From positions 248,001-312,000 of the forward strand of contig CAZTFF010000001.1 in assembly GCA_964612485.1 (NCBI GenBank): 64,000 nt of DNA. Direction: 5' to 3'. This stretch comes from JAFGNV01 sp964612485 (GTDB taxonomy: Bacteria; Chloroflexota; Anaerolineae; 4572-78; J111). Below, piece after piece: positions 26,331-38,200 of the stretch; position 1 is the stretch's first letter, and the number at the start of each line of letters is the position of its first letter. Under the pieces are notes generated by a model. That model ran no database searches and was not told where the DNA came from. It worked only from the letters and a program-made list of their open reading frames with translations. Made by a program: the position numbers and the translations under genes.

Positions 26331-29330
26331 ATGAGTATCCCCGCCGACGTGCAAGACCTGGTTGAACGCTTTGACCGCAATGTAGCCGACTACAAACGGG
26401 GCAAGTACAACGAAACCCAGGTAAGACGCGAGTTTATCGACCCCTTTTTCAAAGCTTTGGGGTGGGACGTTGACAACACCAAAGGGTACGCCGAAGCCTA
26501 CAAAGAAGTGGTGCATGAAGATGCCATCAAAGTGGGCCGCGCCACCAAAGCGCCTGATTATAGCTTTCGGATTGGGGGATTCCGCAAATTCTTTTTAGAG
26601 GCCAAAAAGCCCTCCGTTGACATCAAACACGATACCCACCCCGCCTACCAGTTGCGCCGTTATGCGTGGAGCGCCAAACTGCCCTTAAGCATCCTGACCG
26701 ACTTTGAAGAATTTGCCGTCTATGATTGCCGCATCAAACCGGTCAAAACGGATAAAGCGCCCACCGCCCGCGTGATGTACCTTACCTATCAAGATTATCT
26801 TGAACAATGGCCCGATCTGGTTGACATCTTCTCCCCCGAAAGCATTAGACTCGGCTCTTTTGACAAATACATTGAGGCCAAAAAAGCCAAAAAGGGAACC
26901 GCCGAGGTAGACAACGCCTTTTTGCAGGAAATTGAACGCTGGCGCGATCTGCTGGCCTGCAATTTTGCCCTGCGGAACTCCCTCAGCCAACGGCAGCTTA
27001 ATTTTGCCGTGCAGCAAACCATCGACCGGTTGATCTTCTTACGCATTGCCGAGGATAGAGGCATCGAGCGGTATGGCCGTTTGCAAGAATTGCTTGAGGC
27101 CGATAACCTGTACCCCCGTTTGTTCAAGCTGTTCCAACAGGCCGATGAAAAATACAACTCCGGCCTCTTCCACTTTCAGCCCGAAAAAGGGCGCGATAAC
27201 CCCGACACCCTGACCCCGGCCCTCACCCTGGATGACAAGGTACTCAAGGATATTTTGAGACACCTCTATTACCCCGACAGCCCTTATGAATTTTCGGTAC
27301 TGCCCGGCGATATTTTGGGGCAGGTTTACGAGCAATTCCTGGGCAAAGTTATCCGGCTGACCCCCAAAGGGCAGGCCAAAATTGAAGACAAGCCCGAAGT
27401 GAAAAAGGCCGGCGGCGTGTTTTACACCCCCACCTATATTGTGGATTACATTGTTCAGCAAACCGTAGGCCAACTGGTGGAAGGCAAAACGCCCGGCCAG
27501 TTGCGGGGCAAAAATCCCTTACGTGTATTAGACCCCGCATGTGGTTCCGGCTCTTTTTTATTGGGCGCGTACCAATTTTTACTGGACTGGTATCTTGAGT
27601 GGTACACCGGCAACGACCCCGCCAAACAGGCCAAAAAGAAAGACGCCCCCATCTATCCCGCCGCCACCACCGACCCCAATATTCCTAACTGGCGGCTCAC
27701 CATTGACGAGCGCAAGCAGATTTTGTTGACCCACATTTTTGGCGTGGACATTGACCCCCAGGCCGTGGAAGTGACCAAGCTGTCTTTGCTGCTGAAAGTG
27801 CTGGAAGATGAGCAAGGCATCACCAAGCAATTGGGCCTGTTTCAAGAGCGGGTCTTGCCCGATCTTGACCAGAATATCAAATGCGGCAACGCTTTGATTG
27901 GCTATGATTTTTACGACGGCCAGCAAATGGGCCTGGGCCTGTTTGATGAGGAAGAACAATACCGGATTAATGCTTTTGATTGGGAAACCGAGTTTCCCCA
28001 GGTGTTTGCAGCCCTCACCCCTAACCCCTCTCCCAAAGGGCGAGGGGAACAGCCGCTTCCCCTCTCTCCCTCAGGGAGAGGGGCCGGGGGTGAGGGCCTT
28101 ACCGGTAGTAAGGGCCTTACCAGTGGTAAAGGCGACACCGGCTTTGATGCGGTGATTGGGAATCCTCCATATGGAATGGTCACTGATGAAAACAATAAAC
28201 AATACTTCTTGACTAAATTTAAAACTGTTGAAGGCAGATTTGATGCCTATGAGTTATTCATAGAACAAGGAATCAAACTTTGTAAAGAAAACAGACCACT
28301 AGGTTTTATTGTACCAAATCCTTTATTGAGCAATCTTTATACCAGAAAACTTAGAAAATATATTTTAAATAATTGCTCCATTCAAGAAATTACTAATTTT
28401 GGAATGGATGTATTTACTGACCCTACGATTCATACTTGCATAATCATTATTCGACGTGGACAAAAGAAAAATAACTTTGTGCAAATAAAAAAGCAGGTCA
28501 ATTCTATATCAGACTTAGATGGACAATATGATTACAAATTACCTCAATCAGAGTTAGGTAACAACAAGAATATTAACTTTGATGTATTTATAGACCCTAT
28601 CACTAGAAAAATTTTGGATAAACTTTCTTCTAAAAGTGAACCTTTAGGAGAAATATGTTTCATTCGTCAATGTATAAAAACTGGCAATGATAAAGTATAT
28701 GTACAATCTGCTAATTCACACCCTGGTGATCCCTGGAAACCAACTCTCCGTGGTCGTTCTATGGATAGATACAAAGTTATAGACACAAATTTGTATTTAA
28801 AGTATGGCCCTTGGCTTGCCAGGAATTGGAAAAATAAAAGTTTCTATGAGACACCCAAGATTGTAATTCGGGAAACGGGTAAACGTATTAGTGCTACGAT
28901 AGATTTGGAAAACCGTTATATTCTAAGCTCCCTATATGCAGTTTATCCGAAAGCAACAGACGAATCTTTGTCTCTAAATTATATATTGGGAATCATCAAC
29001 TCCTTGTTAGCCACTTTCTTTATGAGAATAATTGCGTTGGAATTGACAAAAGGAGCATTTACAAAGGTACGCACTAATCAATTAGCTCGTTTACCGATTT
29101 GTACTATCAACTTCTCCGACCCCACCGACAAAGCCAAGCACGATAAAATGGTCTCGTTGGTAGAGCAAATGCTCAACCTGCACCACCAACTCAACCAACC
29201 CCAAACGCCCCAGGGCAAAACCATGCTGCACCGGCAAATTGAGGCCACAGACCGGCAAATTGATAAACTGGTGTACCAACTGTATAATTTAAGCGAGGAA
29301 GAAATCAACATTGTGGAGGGGAGGGAATGA
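26331..29330 (+). CDS. Type IIG-like restriction-modification enzyme (Eco57I methylase family)
   Basis: 999 residues combining nuclease, adenine methyltransferase and target recognition. The N-terminal 150 residues carry a PD-(D/E)XK pattern: APDYSFRIGG followed by KFFLEAKKPS (Asp, then Glu-x-Lys). The methyltransferase has motif I LDPACGSGSFLLGAY near residue 400 and motif IV GNPPYGM near 609. The C-terminus (about 640-960) holds a TaqI-like recognition region. It should cut and methylate the same asymmetric site. Two oddities: residues about 561-600 (ALTPNPSPKGRGEQPLP...) are encoded by a dispersed palindromic repeat inserted in frame, and 28160-29095 is far richer in A+T than the rest, suggesting an exchanged recognition domain. 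It overlaps the hicA start by four bases. Confidence 0.9.
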   Translation: MSIPADVQDLVERFDRNVADYKRGKYNETQVRREFIDPFFKALGWDVDNTKGYAEAYKEVVHEDAIKVGRATKAPDYSFRIGGFRKFFLEAKKPSVDIKHDTHPAYQLRRYAWSAKLPLSILTDFEEFAVYDCRIKPVKTDKAPTARVMYLTYQDYLEQWPDLVDIFSPESIRLGSFDKYIEAKKAKKGTAEVDNAFLQEIERWRDLLACNFALRNSLSQRQLNFAVQQTIDRLIFLRIAEDRGIERYGRLQELLEADNLYPRLFKLFQQADEKYNSGLFHFQPEKGRDNPDTLTPALTLDDKVLKDILRHLYYPDSPYEFSVLPGDILGQVYEQFLGKVIRLTPKGQAKIEDKPEVKKAGGVFYTPTYIVDYIVQQTVGQLVEGKTPGQLRGKNPLRVLDPACGSGSFLLGAYQFLLDWYLEWYTGNDPAKQAKKKDAPIYPAATTDPNIPNWRLTIDERKQILLTHIFGVDIDPQAVEVTKLSLLLKVLEDEQGITKQLGLFQERVLPDLDQNIKCGNALIGYDFYDGQQMGLGLFDEEEQYRINAFDWETEFPQVFAALTPNPSPKGRGEQPLPLSPSGRGAGGEGLTGSKGLTSGKGDTGFDAVIGNPPYGMVTDENNKQYFLTKFKTVEGRFDAYELFIEQGIKLCKENRPLGFIVPNPLLSNLYTRKLRKYILNNCSIQEITNFGMDVFTDPTIHTCIIIIRRGQKKNNFVQIKKQVNSISDLDGQYDYKLPQSELGNNKNINFDVFIDPITRKILDKLSSKSEPLGEICFIRQCIKTGNDKVYVQSANSHPGDPWKPTLRGRSMDRYKVIDTNLYLKYGPWLARNWKNKSFYETPKIVIRETGKRISATIDLENRYILSSLYAVYPKATDESLSLNYILGIINSLLATFFMRIIALELTKGAFTKVRTNQLARLPICTINFSDPTDKAKHDKMVSLVEQMLNLHHQLNQPQTPQGKTMLHRQIEATDRQIDKLVYQLYNLSEEEINIVEGRE
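28010..28100 (+). repeat. Palindromic repeat inserted in frame in the restriction enzyme gene
   Basis: GCCCTCACCCCTAACCCCTC, hairpins CCCAAAGGG and CCTCTCTCCCTCAGGGAGAGG, and GGGGGTGAGGGC. It is the same family as the intergenic copies at 18000 and 32814 and keeps the frame, coding for LTPNPSPKGRGE and LSPSGRGAGGEG. Beyond it, two copies of GGGCCTTACC with GGTAGTAA / GGTAAAGG follow. Confidence 0.85.
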
Positions 29331-29578
29331 AAAAACGCAAACTGTTGCAAAAGACGCTGAACAATCCCCAAAACCTGTCGTTTCAGGAAATGGTGGGCCT
29401 GATTGAAGCATTTGGATTTCGACTGGCGCGGGTGAGCGGAAGCCACCATATCTTTGTTCACCCGCAAGTCGCCGAACTGGTCAATCTGCAAAATGTCAAA
29501 GGGCAGGCCAAACCTTATCAGGCGTGGCAGTTCTTGAAATTGGTCGAGCAATATGATCTCAAATTAGGAGACAAATGA
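29327..29578 (+). CDS. hicA: HicA-like mRNA interferase toxin
   Basis: 83 residues of the HicA/YcfA double-stranded-RNA-binding fold: helix NLSFQEMVGLIEAFGF, then RLARVSGSHHIFVHP with the catalytic His of the GSHHIF motif, and a C-terminal helix. HicA toxins cleave mRNA independent of the ribosome. The ATG overlaps the stop of the restriction enzyme gene (ATGA), and its own stop overlaps the start of the antitoxin-like gene. A three-gene operon is therefore likely. The usual KGT in GSHxxF-loop context is intact enough to expect activity. Confidence 0.85.
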   Translation: MKKRKLLQKTLNNPQNLSFQEMVGLIEAFGFRLARVSGSHHIFVHPQVAELVNLQNVKGQAKPYQAWQFLKLVEQYDLKLGDK

Positions 29579-29799
29579 TGAAAGATTATCACATCAACAT
29601 CTTTTACAGCGAAGAAGACGGCGGCTACATCGCCGACATCCCTGATCTGGAAGCCTGTTCGGCCTTTGGCGAAACACCAGCAGCGGCCCTGACCGAAGTT
29701 GAAGTTGCCAAGAAGATTTGGCTGGAAACGGCCCGCAGCGAAGGCAAACCTATTCCCCTGCCGCGTTACCGGCCCATTATTTATCAATTGGCGGCTTGA
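29575..29799 (+). CDS. hicB: HicB-like antitoxin
   Basis: 74 residues of the partial RNase-H-like fold of HicB: YHINIFYSEEDGGYIADIPDLEACSAFGETPAAALTEVE. It lacks the C-terminal DNA-binding domain found in longer HicB proteins, so autorepression through it is unlikely. Two adjacent ATGs (29575, 29578) are possible; AGGAG at 29566-29570 favours the second by spacing (7 versus 4 bases). It lies directly after the HicA-like toxin and should neutralise it. Order toxin-antitoxin is normal for hicAB. Confidence 0.85.
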   Translation: MMKDYHINIFYSEEDGGYIADIPDLEACSAFGETPAAALTEVEVAKKIWLETARSEGKPIPLPRYRPIIYQLAA

Positions 29800-29804
29800 G
29801 GGAC

Positions 29805-29831
29805 GTAGGTCACGCTTTAAGCGTGACCTAC
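29805..29831. repeat. Perfect palindrome after hicB
   Basis: GTAGGTCACGCTT-T-AAGCGTGACCTAC, 13-bp arms around one base. No T run follows on the plus strand, so it is more like a short interspersed palindrome than a terminator. Confidence 0.75.
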
Positions 29832-29852
29832 TACTAAAAGCAAGGCCAAAAC

Positions 29853-29881
29853 TTGGCTAAAATGGCATCAACGCGTATAAT
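29853..29881 (+). promoter_or_regulatory. Strong sigma70-like promoter in the ppdK leader
   Basis: TTGGCT (29853-29858), 17-bp spacer and TATAAT (29876-29881). Transcription would start near 29888, about 200 bp before ppdK. Confidence 0.7.
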
Positions 29882-29887
29882 GGGGGG

Positions 29888-29954
29888 CGGTGTGCTGTAA
29901 CAAAATACCGGGTCGCTGCTGTCCCCACCTCCCCAGTTATGGCGGAGGTTTTTC
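29888..29954 (+). ncRNA. Possible short RNA or attenuated ppdK leader
   Basis: The interval lies between a good promoter and a good intrinsic terminator and encodes no protein. A transcript of about 65 nt would result if the terminator acts always; if it is conditional, this is the 5' part of the ppdK leader. No known RNA family was recognised. Confidence 0.35.
29927..29954 (+). terminator. Intrinsic terminator in the ppdK leader
   Basis: ACCTCC-CCA...TGG-C-GGAGGT stem followed by TTTTC. It sits 136 bp before the ppdK start codon and about 40 bp after the expected transcription start. Confidence 0.65.
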
Positions 29955-30013
29955 TATGTAGGCGGCCCGTTATGTATAGACTATGGCAACGAGTCATTAT
30001 TGGAATGACTGCG

Positions 30014-30031
30014 ATGAGCCGGCACCCGGCT
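30014..30031. promoter_or_regulatory. Hairpins in the ppdK leader
   Basis: GAGCCGG-CAC-CCGGCTC forms a 7-bp stem; a second hairpin AGTCATT...AATGACT lies just upstream (about 29993-30011). A TATAAT (near 30060) follows and could be a second start site close to the gene. Confidence 0.4.
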
Positions 30032-30089
30032 CTGATCTATATCAAACGCTCTATCTCACTATAATCAATTTTGTTGGAGGCAAATTTAA

Positions 30090-32801
<2,712 letters not shown>

Positions 32802-32813
32802 CCTGGCTTATCT

Positions 32814-32888
32814 GGCCCTCCCCTAACCCCTCTCCAGGGGAGGGGGATTTTGCCCCCTCCCGCTGGGAGAGGGTTGGGGTGAGGGTGA
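32814..32888 (+). repeat. Dispersed palindromic repeat (CCCTCACCCC family)
   Basis: GGCCCTCCCCTAACCCCTCT, CCAGGGGAGGGGG, CCCCCTCCCGCTGGGAGAGGG and TTGGGGTGAGGG, directly after ppdK; reversed order of hairpins compared with the copy at 18000. Confidence 0.85.
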
Positions 32889-32943
32889 ACTTTCATATTT
32901 TGTACTATGTAGAAGCAGTAATTCCCGGTATGAGTTGGATGTC

Positions 32944-33016
32944 CCCCCCTCTAACTCCCCCCAAAGGGGGGAGAACCAATCAACCCCCCCCCTTTGGGGG
33001 GGATTGAGGGGGGGTG
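32944..33016 (+). repeat. Dispersed palindromic repeat (CTCTAACTCCCCC family)
   Basis: CCCCCCTCTAACTCCCCCC, AAAGGGGGGAGAACC, CCCCCCCCTTTGGGGGGG and ATTGAGGGGGGGTG. Same type as 25120-25196. Confidence 0.8.
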
Positions 33017-33047
33017 CCAAACTGGGAATCGCTGATGTAGAAGCAGA

Positions 33048-33081
33048 AACGGAGGCTCAATGCGAGCCTCCGTTTTGTTTT
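33048..33081 (+). terminator. Intrinsic terminator between ppdK and the binding protein gene
   Basis: AACGGAGGCTC-AATGC-GAGCCTCCGTT followed by TTGTTTTG; the only clear terminator downstream of ppdK, after two repeats. Confidence 0.8.
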
Positions 33082-33105
33082 GTTCAAACATTTCCGGGTG
33101 ACAAA

Positions 33106-33134
33106 TTGCTCACTCTGTGGTATGGTAATATAAA
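33106..33134 (+). promoter_or_regulatory. Possible promoter of the solute-binding protein gene
   Basis: TTGCTC (33106-33111) and TATAAA (33129-33134) with a 17-bp spacer, about 40 bp before the ATG. Confidence 0.45.
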
Positions 33135-33175
33135 CTTTTAGAGCGACTCAGACCGCTAACTTATAAGGACGGGCT

Positions 33176-34276
33176 ATGTTCTATCGTCGATGCTTGATTG
33201 GGATCATTGTTCTCCTGGCCGGATTTTCCGCGGCTTCCTGCCAGATGCCGTTTGGAAGTGGTGCCGGCTCGCCAACGCCTGAACCAAAAACAATCACCGT
33301 GTATACCGGCGGCAGCACCGCCTGGGCGCAGAGTTTTCTGACCGTCTTTAAGCAGCGCCATCCCAATATCGAAGTGAACCTGGTCGAAGTATTTGCCGGC
33401 GAGTTAGTTGAGCGATTATCACTGGAAAAAAGTGATCCGCAGGCCGATGTTATCTGGGTGATGCCAGCCACCAACCTGCTGCAAGCCGCGGCCAAGGGAC
33501 TGTTAGAGCCTTACGCGCCAACCGGATTGGACCGGATCGATGCCCGCATGCGCGATTATCGTGATCCGCCGCTTTTTGTGGGCACCGATGTATTTATGAA
33601 TGCTTTCTGCGTTAACACGCTTAGGTTGGAAGAATTGGGATTGCCCAGGCCAACCTCCTGGCAGGATTTAACCCAACCTATTTATCAAGACCAAATTGTT
33701 ATGCCCGACCCCAGCCTGAGCAGTACCGGTTATATGACCTTGGCGGCCTTTATGCAGCCCGCGTTATTCAACGGCGAAGAAGGCGGTTGGGAGTATATGG
33801 CCGCGCTCGATCAGAATGTGGCCTGGTATACCCGGGGCGGTTATACGCCCTGCACCCTGGCGGCAGACGGCAAGGCCGCTATTGGTATCTCGTTTGGAGC
33901 GGCGGCGGTGGGCCTGCGGGCGCAGGGATTCCCGGTTGAAGCCGTTTTCCCCGCCGAAGGATCGGGCTGGGAAGTGGAAGCCAATGCCCTGGTCAAAAAA
34001 CCGGAAACCAAGCCCGAGGCCCTGGCTTTTTTGAATTGGGCCGTCAGCGATGAAGCCATGCGGTTGTACGTTCAGGGTGGAACCCCGGTCATCTCCGTCC
34101 GGCTCGAAGATGTACCGCTCCCGGACGGTTACATTGTCGAACCACAAAAGCGTCTGGTACCCATCAGCTTTTTGTGGACAACGGCCAACCGGGAGCGCAT
34201 TGTTGATATGTGGGTAGAACGATACGGTCAAAAATCCGAAGGATACGGCGCCGCCATCCCCGAAGCGTTTGAATAG
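33176..34276 (+). CDS. Extracellular solute-binding lipoprotein (Fe3+/aminoethylphosphonate-binding type)
   Basis: 366 residues. The N-terminus has a short basic part, a hydrophobic stretch (CLIGIIVLLAGFSAASC) and a cysteine that fits a relaxed lipobox, followed by a Ser/Gly/Pro linker, so a lipid-anchored outer-face protein is likely. The body follows periplasmic binding proteins of the AfuA/PhnS type: ITVYTGGSTAWAQSFLTVF, DVIWVMPATNLLQAAAKGLLEPY, LAADGKAAIGISFG and ALAFLNWAVSDEAMRLY. AAGGA precedes the ATG. No permease or ATPase gene is next to it, so it works with a transporter elsewhere or as a sensor. Its 3' end overlaps the convergent PKD gene by 49 bp. Confidence 0.82.
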   Translation: MFYRRCLIGIIVLLAGFSAASCQMPFGSGAGSPTPEPKTITVYTGGSTAWAQSFLTVFKQRHPNIEVNLVEVFAGELVERLSLEKSDPQADVIWVMPATNLLQAAAKGLLEPYAPTGLDRIDARMRDYRDPPLFVGTDVFMNAFCVNTLRLEELGLPRPTSWQDLTQPIYQDQIVMPDPSLSSTGYMTLAAFMQPALFNGEEGGWEYMAALDQNVAWYTRGGYTPCTLAADGKAAIGISFGAAAVGLRAQGFPVEAVFPAEGSGWEVEANALVKKPETKPEALAFLNWAVSDEAMRLYVQGGTPVISVRLEDVPLPDGYIVEPQKRLVPISFLWTTANRERIVDMWVERYGQKSEGYGAAIPEAFE

Positions 34277-35106
34277 CCGCAGGCCGGGCTGAAATACGTG
34301 GCCATGCTGCCCGGCGATTCTCCACTTTCATTCAAGGCGGTTACATAGTAAGCGTAGCCGCAGCCGGCGGCAGGGTCAACATAGGTCTTTATCTCGCCAG
34401 GAACCACGCGCCATAATTTATAAGATTCCCCCTCAGCTTGCTTCCGTCGATAAATGTGATAACCTGTAACCGCATCATCCGGTGAATTTGGATGCCAACG
34501 GAGCGTGGTGCTGCGATTTTGGGTGGTATCACCGTCTAGACCGGTGACCTGGTGGGGAGGTGCCTGCTTTTCTGCTTCAAGCGTTCCGGCCCCGGTGGGG
34601 AAAATGACCGGCGGATAATTTTTGAACATCAGCGGAAAATAGAGGATGGTGGCCGGGGCAACACCGGTTCCTACCGTGATATTTCGGGTAGCCACCGGCG
34701 GCGAAGCGCAGCTCTCACCATCCGCCGTCATGATCACCGTGTAAACGCCGTCAAAACTGTAAGTGTGGGGAATTTGCTGCTGCCCTATCTCCTCTACCGA
34801 CCCGTCGCCAAAATTCCAGGTAACAGTCACTACCCCCCCACCGGCAGGGCCGGTAATCGTGGCGTCAAATTCTACTTCTTCTCCTGCGTCTGGATTGGTG
34901 GGGCTGAAGCTGATGGATGGGTTGGTGGGGCAGGCCAAGACGCCAATTTGAGTAAGCCACTGCCGCCGCTGAACGGTTTCAGCCGGAATAGACTTAGCTT
35001 TGCCGGCTGTTACGCCCAAACTGCCCCAAACCGCCATTCCCAGAACTGCGGTGATGGCCCCCAGCAGGCATAGCCTGATTTGCACCTTTATAGGATTGTG
35101 CTTCAT
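34228..35106 (-). CDS. Secreted PKD and fibronectin III-like domain protein
   Basis: 292 residues. A hydrophobic segment (LCLLGAITAVLGMAVWGSLG) gives a signal peptide or anchor. A PKD domain lies about 60-150 (FSPTNPDAGEEVEFDA, VTWNFGDGS, HTYSFDGVYTVIMTA) and a fibronectin III-like domain about 190-280 (TTLRWHPNSPDDAVTGYHIYRR, YAYYVTALNESGESPGS). Such domains mediate surface contacts and have no enzyme function. It is the last co-oriented gene of the long minus-strand block and shares the closing FnIII-like style with the 1004-residue FHA protein upstream, so the two may act in one surface structure. It overlaps the opposing gene tail to tail. Confidence 0.78.
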   Translation of the reverse strand: MKHNPIKVQIRLCLLGAITAVLGMAVWGSLGVTAGKAKSIPAETVQRRQWLTQIGVLACPTNPSISFSPTNPDAGEEVEFDATITGPAGGGVVTVTWNFGDGSVEEIGQQQIPHTYSFDGVYTVIMTADGESCASPPVATRNITVGTGVAPATILYFPLMFKNYPPVIFPTGAGTLEAEKQAPPHQVTGLDGDTTQNRSTTLRWHPNSPDDAVTGYHIYRRKQAEGESYKLWRVVPGEIKTYVDPAAGCGYAYYVTALNESGESPGSMATYFSPACGYSNASGMAAPYPSDF

Positions 35107-35203
35107 TCTTTCATCCTAACCTGGCATAGCCAGAACCAAGTAGGAACCCAGAGATACACTGAGGGCCTTTTTGCTACCTGCAACCTGCTACCCTGCTACC
35201 CTG

Positions 35204-38200
35204 CTATGGACACGACGAACTGTACCAGCTATTGGTACTGGCCCCGGTTTCCAGCCTGTTGCCGCTCACCGGATCGATGTACACCGCGGTCACATAATAT
35301 CCCCGGCACACCGCCGCCGCCACCGGATCAATCCACTGCCGGGTCGAACTGATCAGGGTGCTTTCATCGGCCACGCGCATAAAGCCGCTGCCGCTATCCC
35401 GGTAAATCCTGAAACCAATAATATCGTTTTCCGCGCTGTGATCCCAGGTGAGCGTCACTTCATTTGAGGCATCTTCGCTGCCGTCCACATCAAACGGCGG
35501 CGGGGGCGCGGGCGCGGAAACCACCTGCAACTGCAAAAACTCCTGCACGGTGCCGCCGTCGCCCGTGGCTGTGAGCTGGAATACCTGATCACTGACCACA
35601 TTAGAGAGCGTGTAACTTCCGGCGGGCGGTTGGTCGCCCACCCCCACCAGGGTGATGGTATCGGCGTCGTTCACGCCCCAACTCAGGTTCACGTTTGATC
35701 CGGCCACCACCTGGTACACCGGCGGGTCGCCGCCCACCAGGGTCACGTCGTCGGACGAACTTAAGCCTTCCGCGGTGAACGACGTGATTTCCGGGGGAAC
35801 CGGCGTGGCCGTGGCCGAACTATCGCCATCATCGCCGCTGTCGCCGCTATCGCTGGCCGGCGTAGGGGTAGGTTCTAAAAACTTGATCTGGGTGGTTTTG
35901 ACTGCCTGTTCCTGCCCGTTGTAGGCCGTGAGCACAAAAACGCGGGTATCGCTCACCTCAAACGTCACCTCGCCGATGCGGCTGAGGCCGGAGAGCTTTT
36001 CGAAACCGGGCGGGCCGCCGGTGAGTTCCACATTGGTGGTGTCGCCCGTAACCACCCAATCGATTTGCACCTCGATTTCATTGTCTTCGTCATCGTCCGA
36101 CACCCGCACCCATTCTTCGGGCGTGGTGGTGAGCAGCTCGATGACCGGAGCCGCGCCGGGCGTGGGGCTGGGGGTGGGAGTCGGCGGTTCGCCCACCACT
36201 ACTTGCTGTACGGCGTTGACGGTTTCTGCGCCGTTCGACGCGCTCAACACGTACAGGGTGGTTTCCTCCGGCCAGTGGTTAATGGGCGCGCTGACCGGCG
36301 GTAAATTATCCCCCAGAGGCCGCACCGAAACGCTGTCAACCCCGCTGACCGCCCATTGCAGGGTCACGCTCTGCCCGGCGCTGATCACCTGCGGGCCAAC
36401 CATAAAATAATCGATCACCGGCATTTCGCTGGGAACCGGCGTGGGCGTGGTCACTTTGACCACTACCAGTTTTTCTACCGGGTCGTCCGGGGCCGATTGG
36501 TTTTCGGCCCGCAGCACATAGGTGGTATCCTGCTCCGGCACCACCCGGCGCGATCCGGCCGGTTCGCTGAGCGCATCGGCCTTGCCCAGGGTGTTATCGG
36601 TCAGGGTGAGTTCGTCGGCCCCCAGCACAAACCAGGAAAGCACCGCCGATTCGCCCTCCTGCATCTCTTCCGGGTCGGCCCGGAATAAACTGATCTGGGG
36701 CCGGACCGGCGTAACCTCCACGGTGCGGACTTCGCGGTCGGCCAGCACCGGGAATAGATTGGACAGCCAGGTATTGGCCGTAACTTCGTAGGTGGTGGTT
36801 TGGTAAAGTTCATCCTGAAGCGTGCCGCGCGGCGAGTCGACCGGCTCGTTGTTTAGTTTGATGGTCACAAACAGCGGCGGCGAGGCGCTCCAGGCCAGCG
36901 TTACTTCCTGGCCGGCGGTGATCGCGCCGGGGTTTACGTTAAATGCGGCGTTGGGCCAGAAAATGTAAAAAATGGTGGCAATCAGCAAGAAGAGGGACAG
37001 AAAAATGAGAATTGGCCCAACAAGCGGCGCTTGTTTTAATTCGCCCAACAGCGAGCGGGGCGTTTGCTGCCCTTCGAGCAGGGTTGTGCTCAAAGTGAAA
37101 GAATGAGTGCGTTTGCGCAGGCCGATCAACCGCCGGGAGTAGGGGCTGATGGCTACGGGTACGGTCAGGGTTTCGTTGGGCGGCACCGATAGATCGGCCT
37201 GTTTGGCCAGCCCCACCTCTTCGCCGGGGATCGTGAACTCAAAGCTGCACGCCCGTTCGTCATCCTCGCCTTCCAGCCGGAAAGGGGCTTCGCTGTTGCC
37301 TTTGTTGGTGATCGACAGGGCCACGCTGCCTACCCGCTCAAACCAGGAAATCGTCTGCCGTTTGGGGGTGAGTTCGCTCACCGTAAAGTCATAATAAGGC
37401 GTGATGTTCAGCCTTGCCCCCCGCTGGCTGTTTTGCCCCGGATAATTGGGCGAAGAAACCACAATGGCAAACGGATGCGCTCCGGCAAAACTGGTGGGTT
37501 GGCGGGGCGGGGTGATGTTGATGCTGACGGTGGTGCGCTCTCCTTCGAACAGGTTGACTTGTGGCGGCGAAATGACCACCCAGCCGGGATCGATGCCCAC
37601 CACCCGGATTGAAAATGTAGCCACAATGTTGCCGCCGTTGATAATAGTGAGACGATAGCCGGCGGTTTGATCCACCACCACGGTTTCATCGCGCTCTTCC
37701 GCCATATCCAGCAGAATCGTTTCGCTGGTCATATCCGGCGGCACCGCGGTGAGGCGCTGGGTCGGCCCGCCTTCATCAGGGCGGGTGGGCGGCGACATCA
37801 CCGCCGGCACGCTGGGCGGGGTGCGGGTCAAGCTCGATGTTTCTCCCCTGCCTGCCGGGGTGGTTTCCGGGGGAATCATAGGGCGGGGCGGCGCGGCGGC
37901 AGGGTGCCCATTTTCAATCAGCACCATCGTGTCGCCGTCAAATTGAATGGTATCCCAATTGTGGATGGGTAGGGGCGTGTTGGGGGCCAGCACCCGGCCC
38001 GCCATCCGGCTGGTGCCGTGGTGGCTCAGAACCAGTAACTGGTAGGGCTTTTGCCGGTGATCCAAAATCGCGTGGAAAGGAGCCGTGGCCGGGCTGACCA
38101 GAATCACATCATTATCCGGGTGACGGCCAATGTTGGTAATGCCCTTGTCGGGATCAAGATCATAAAACTCGATCTCGCCGTTGGCTCTGATAATTTCCAG

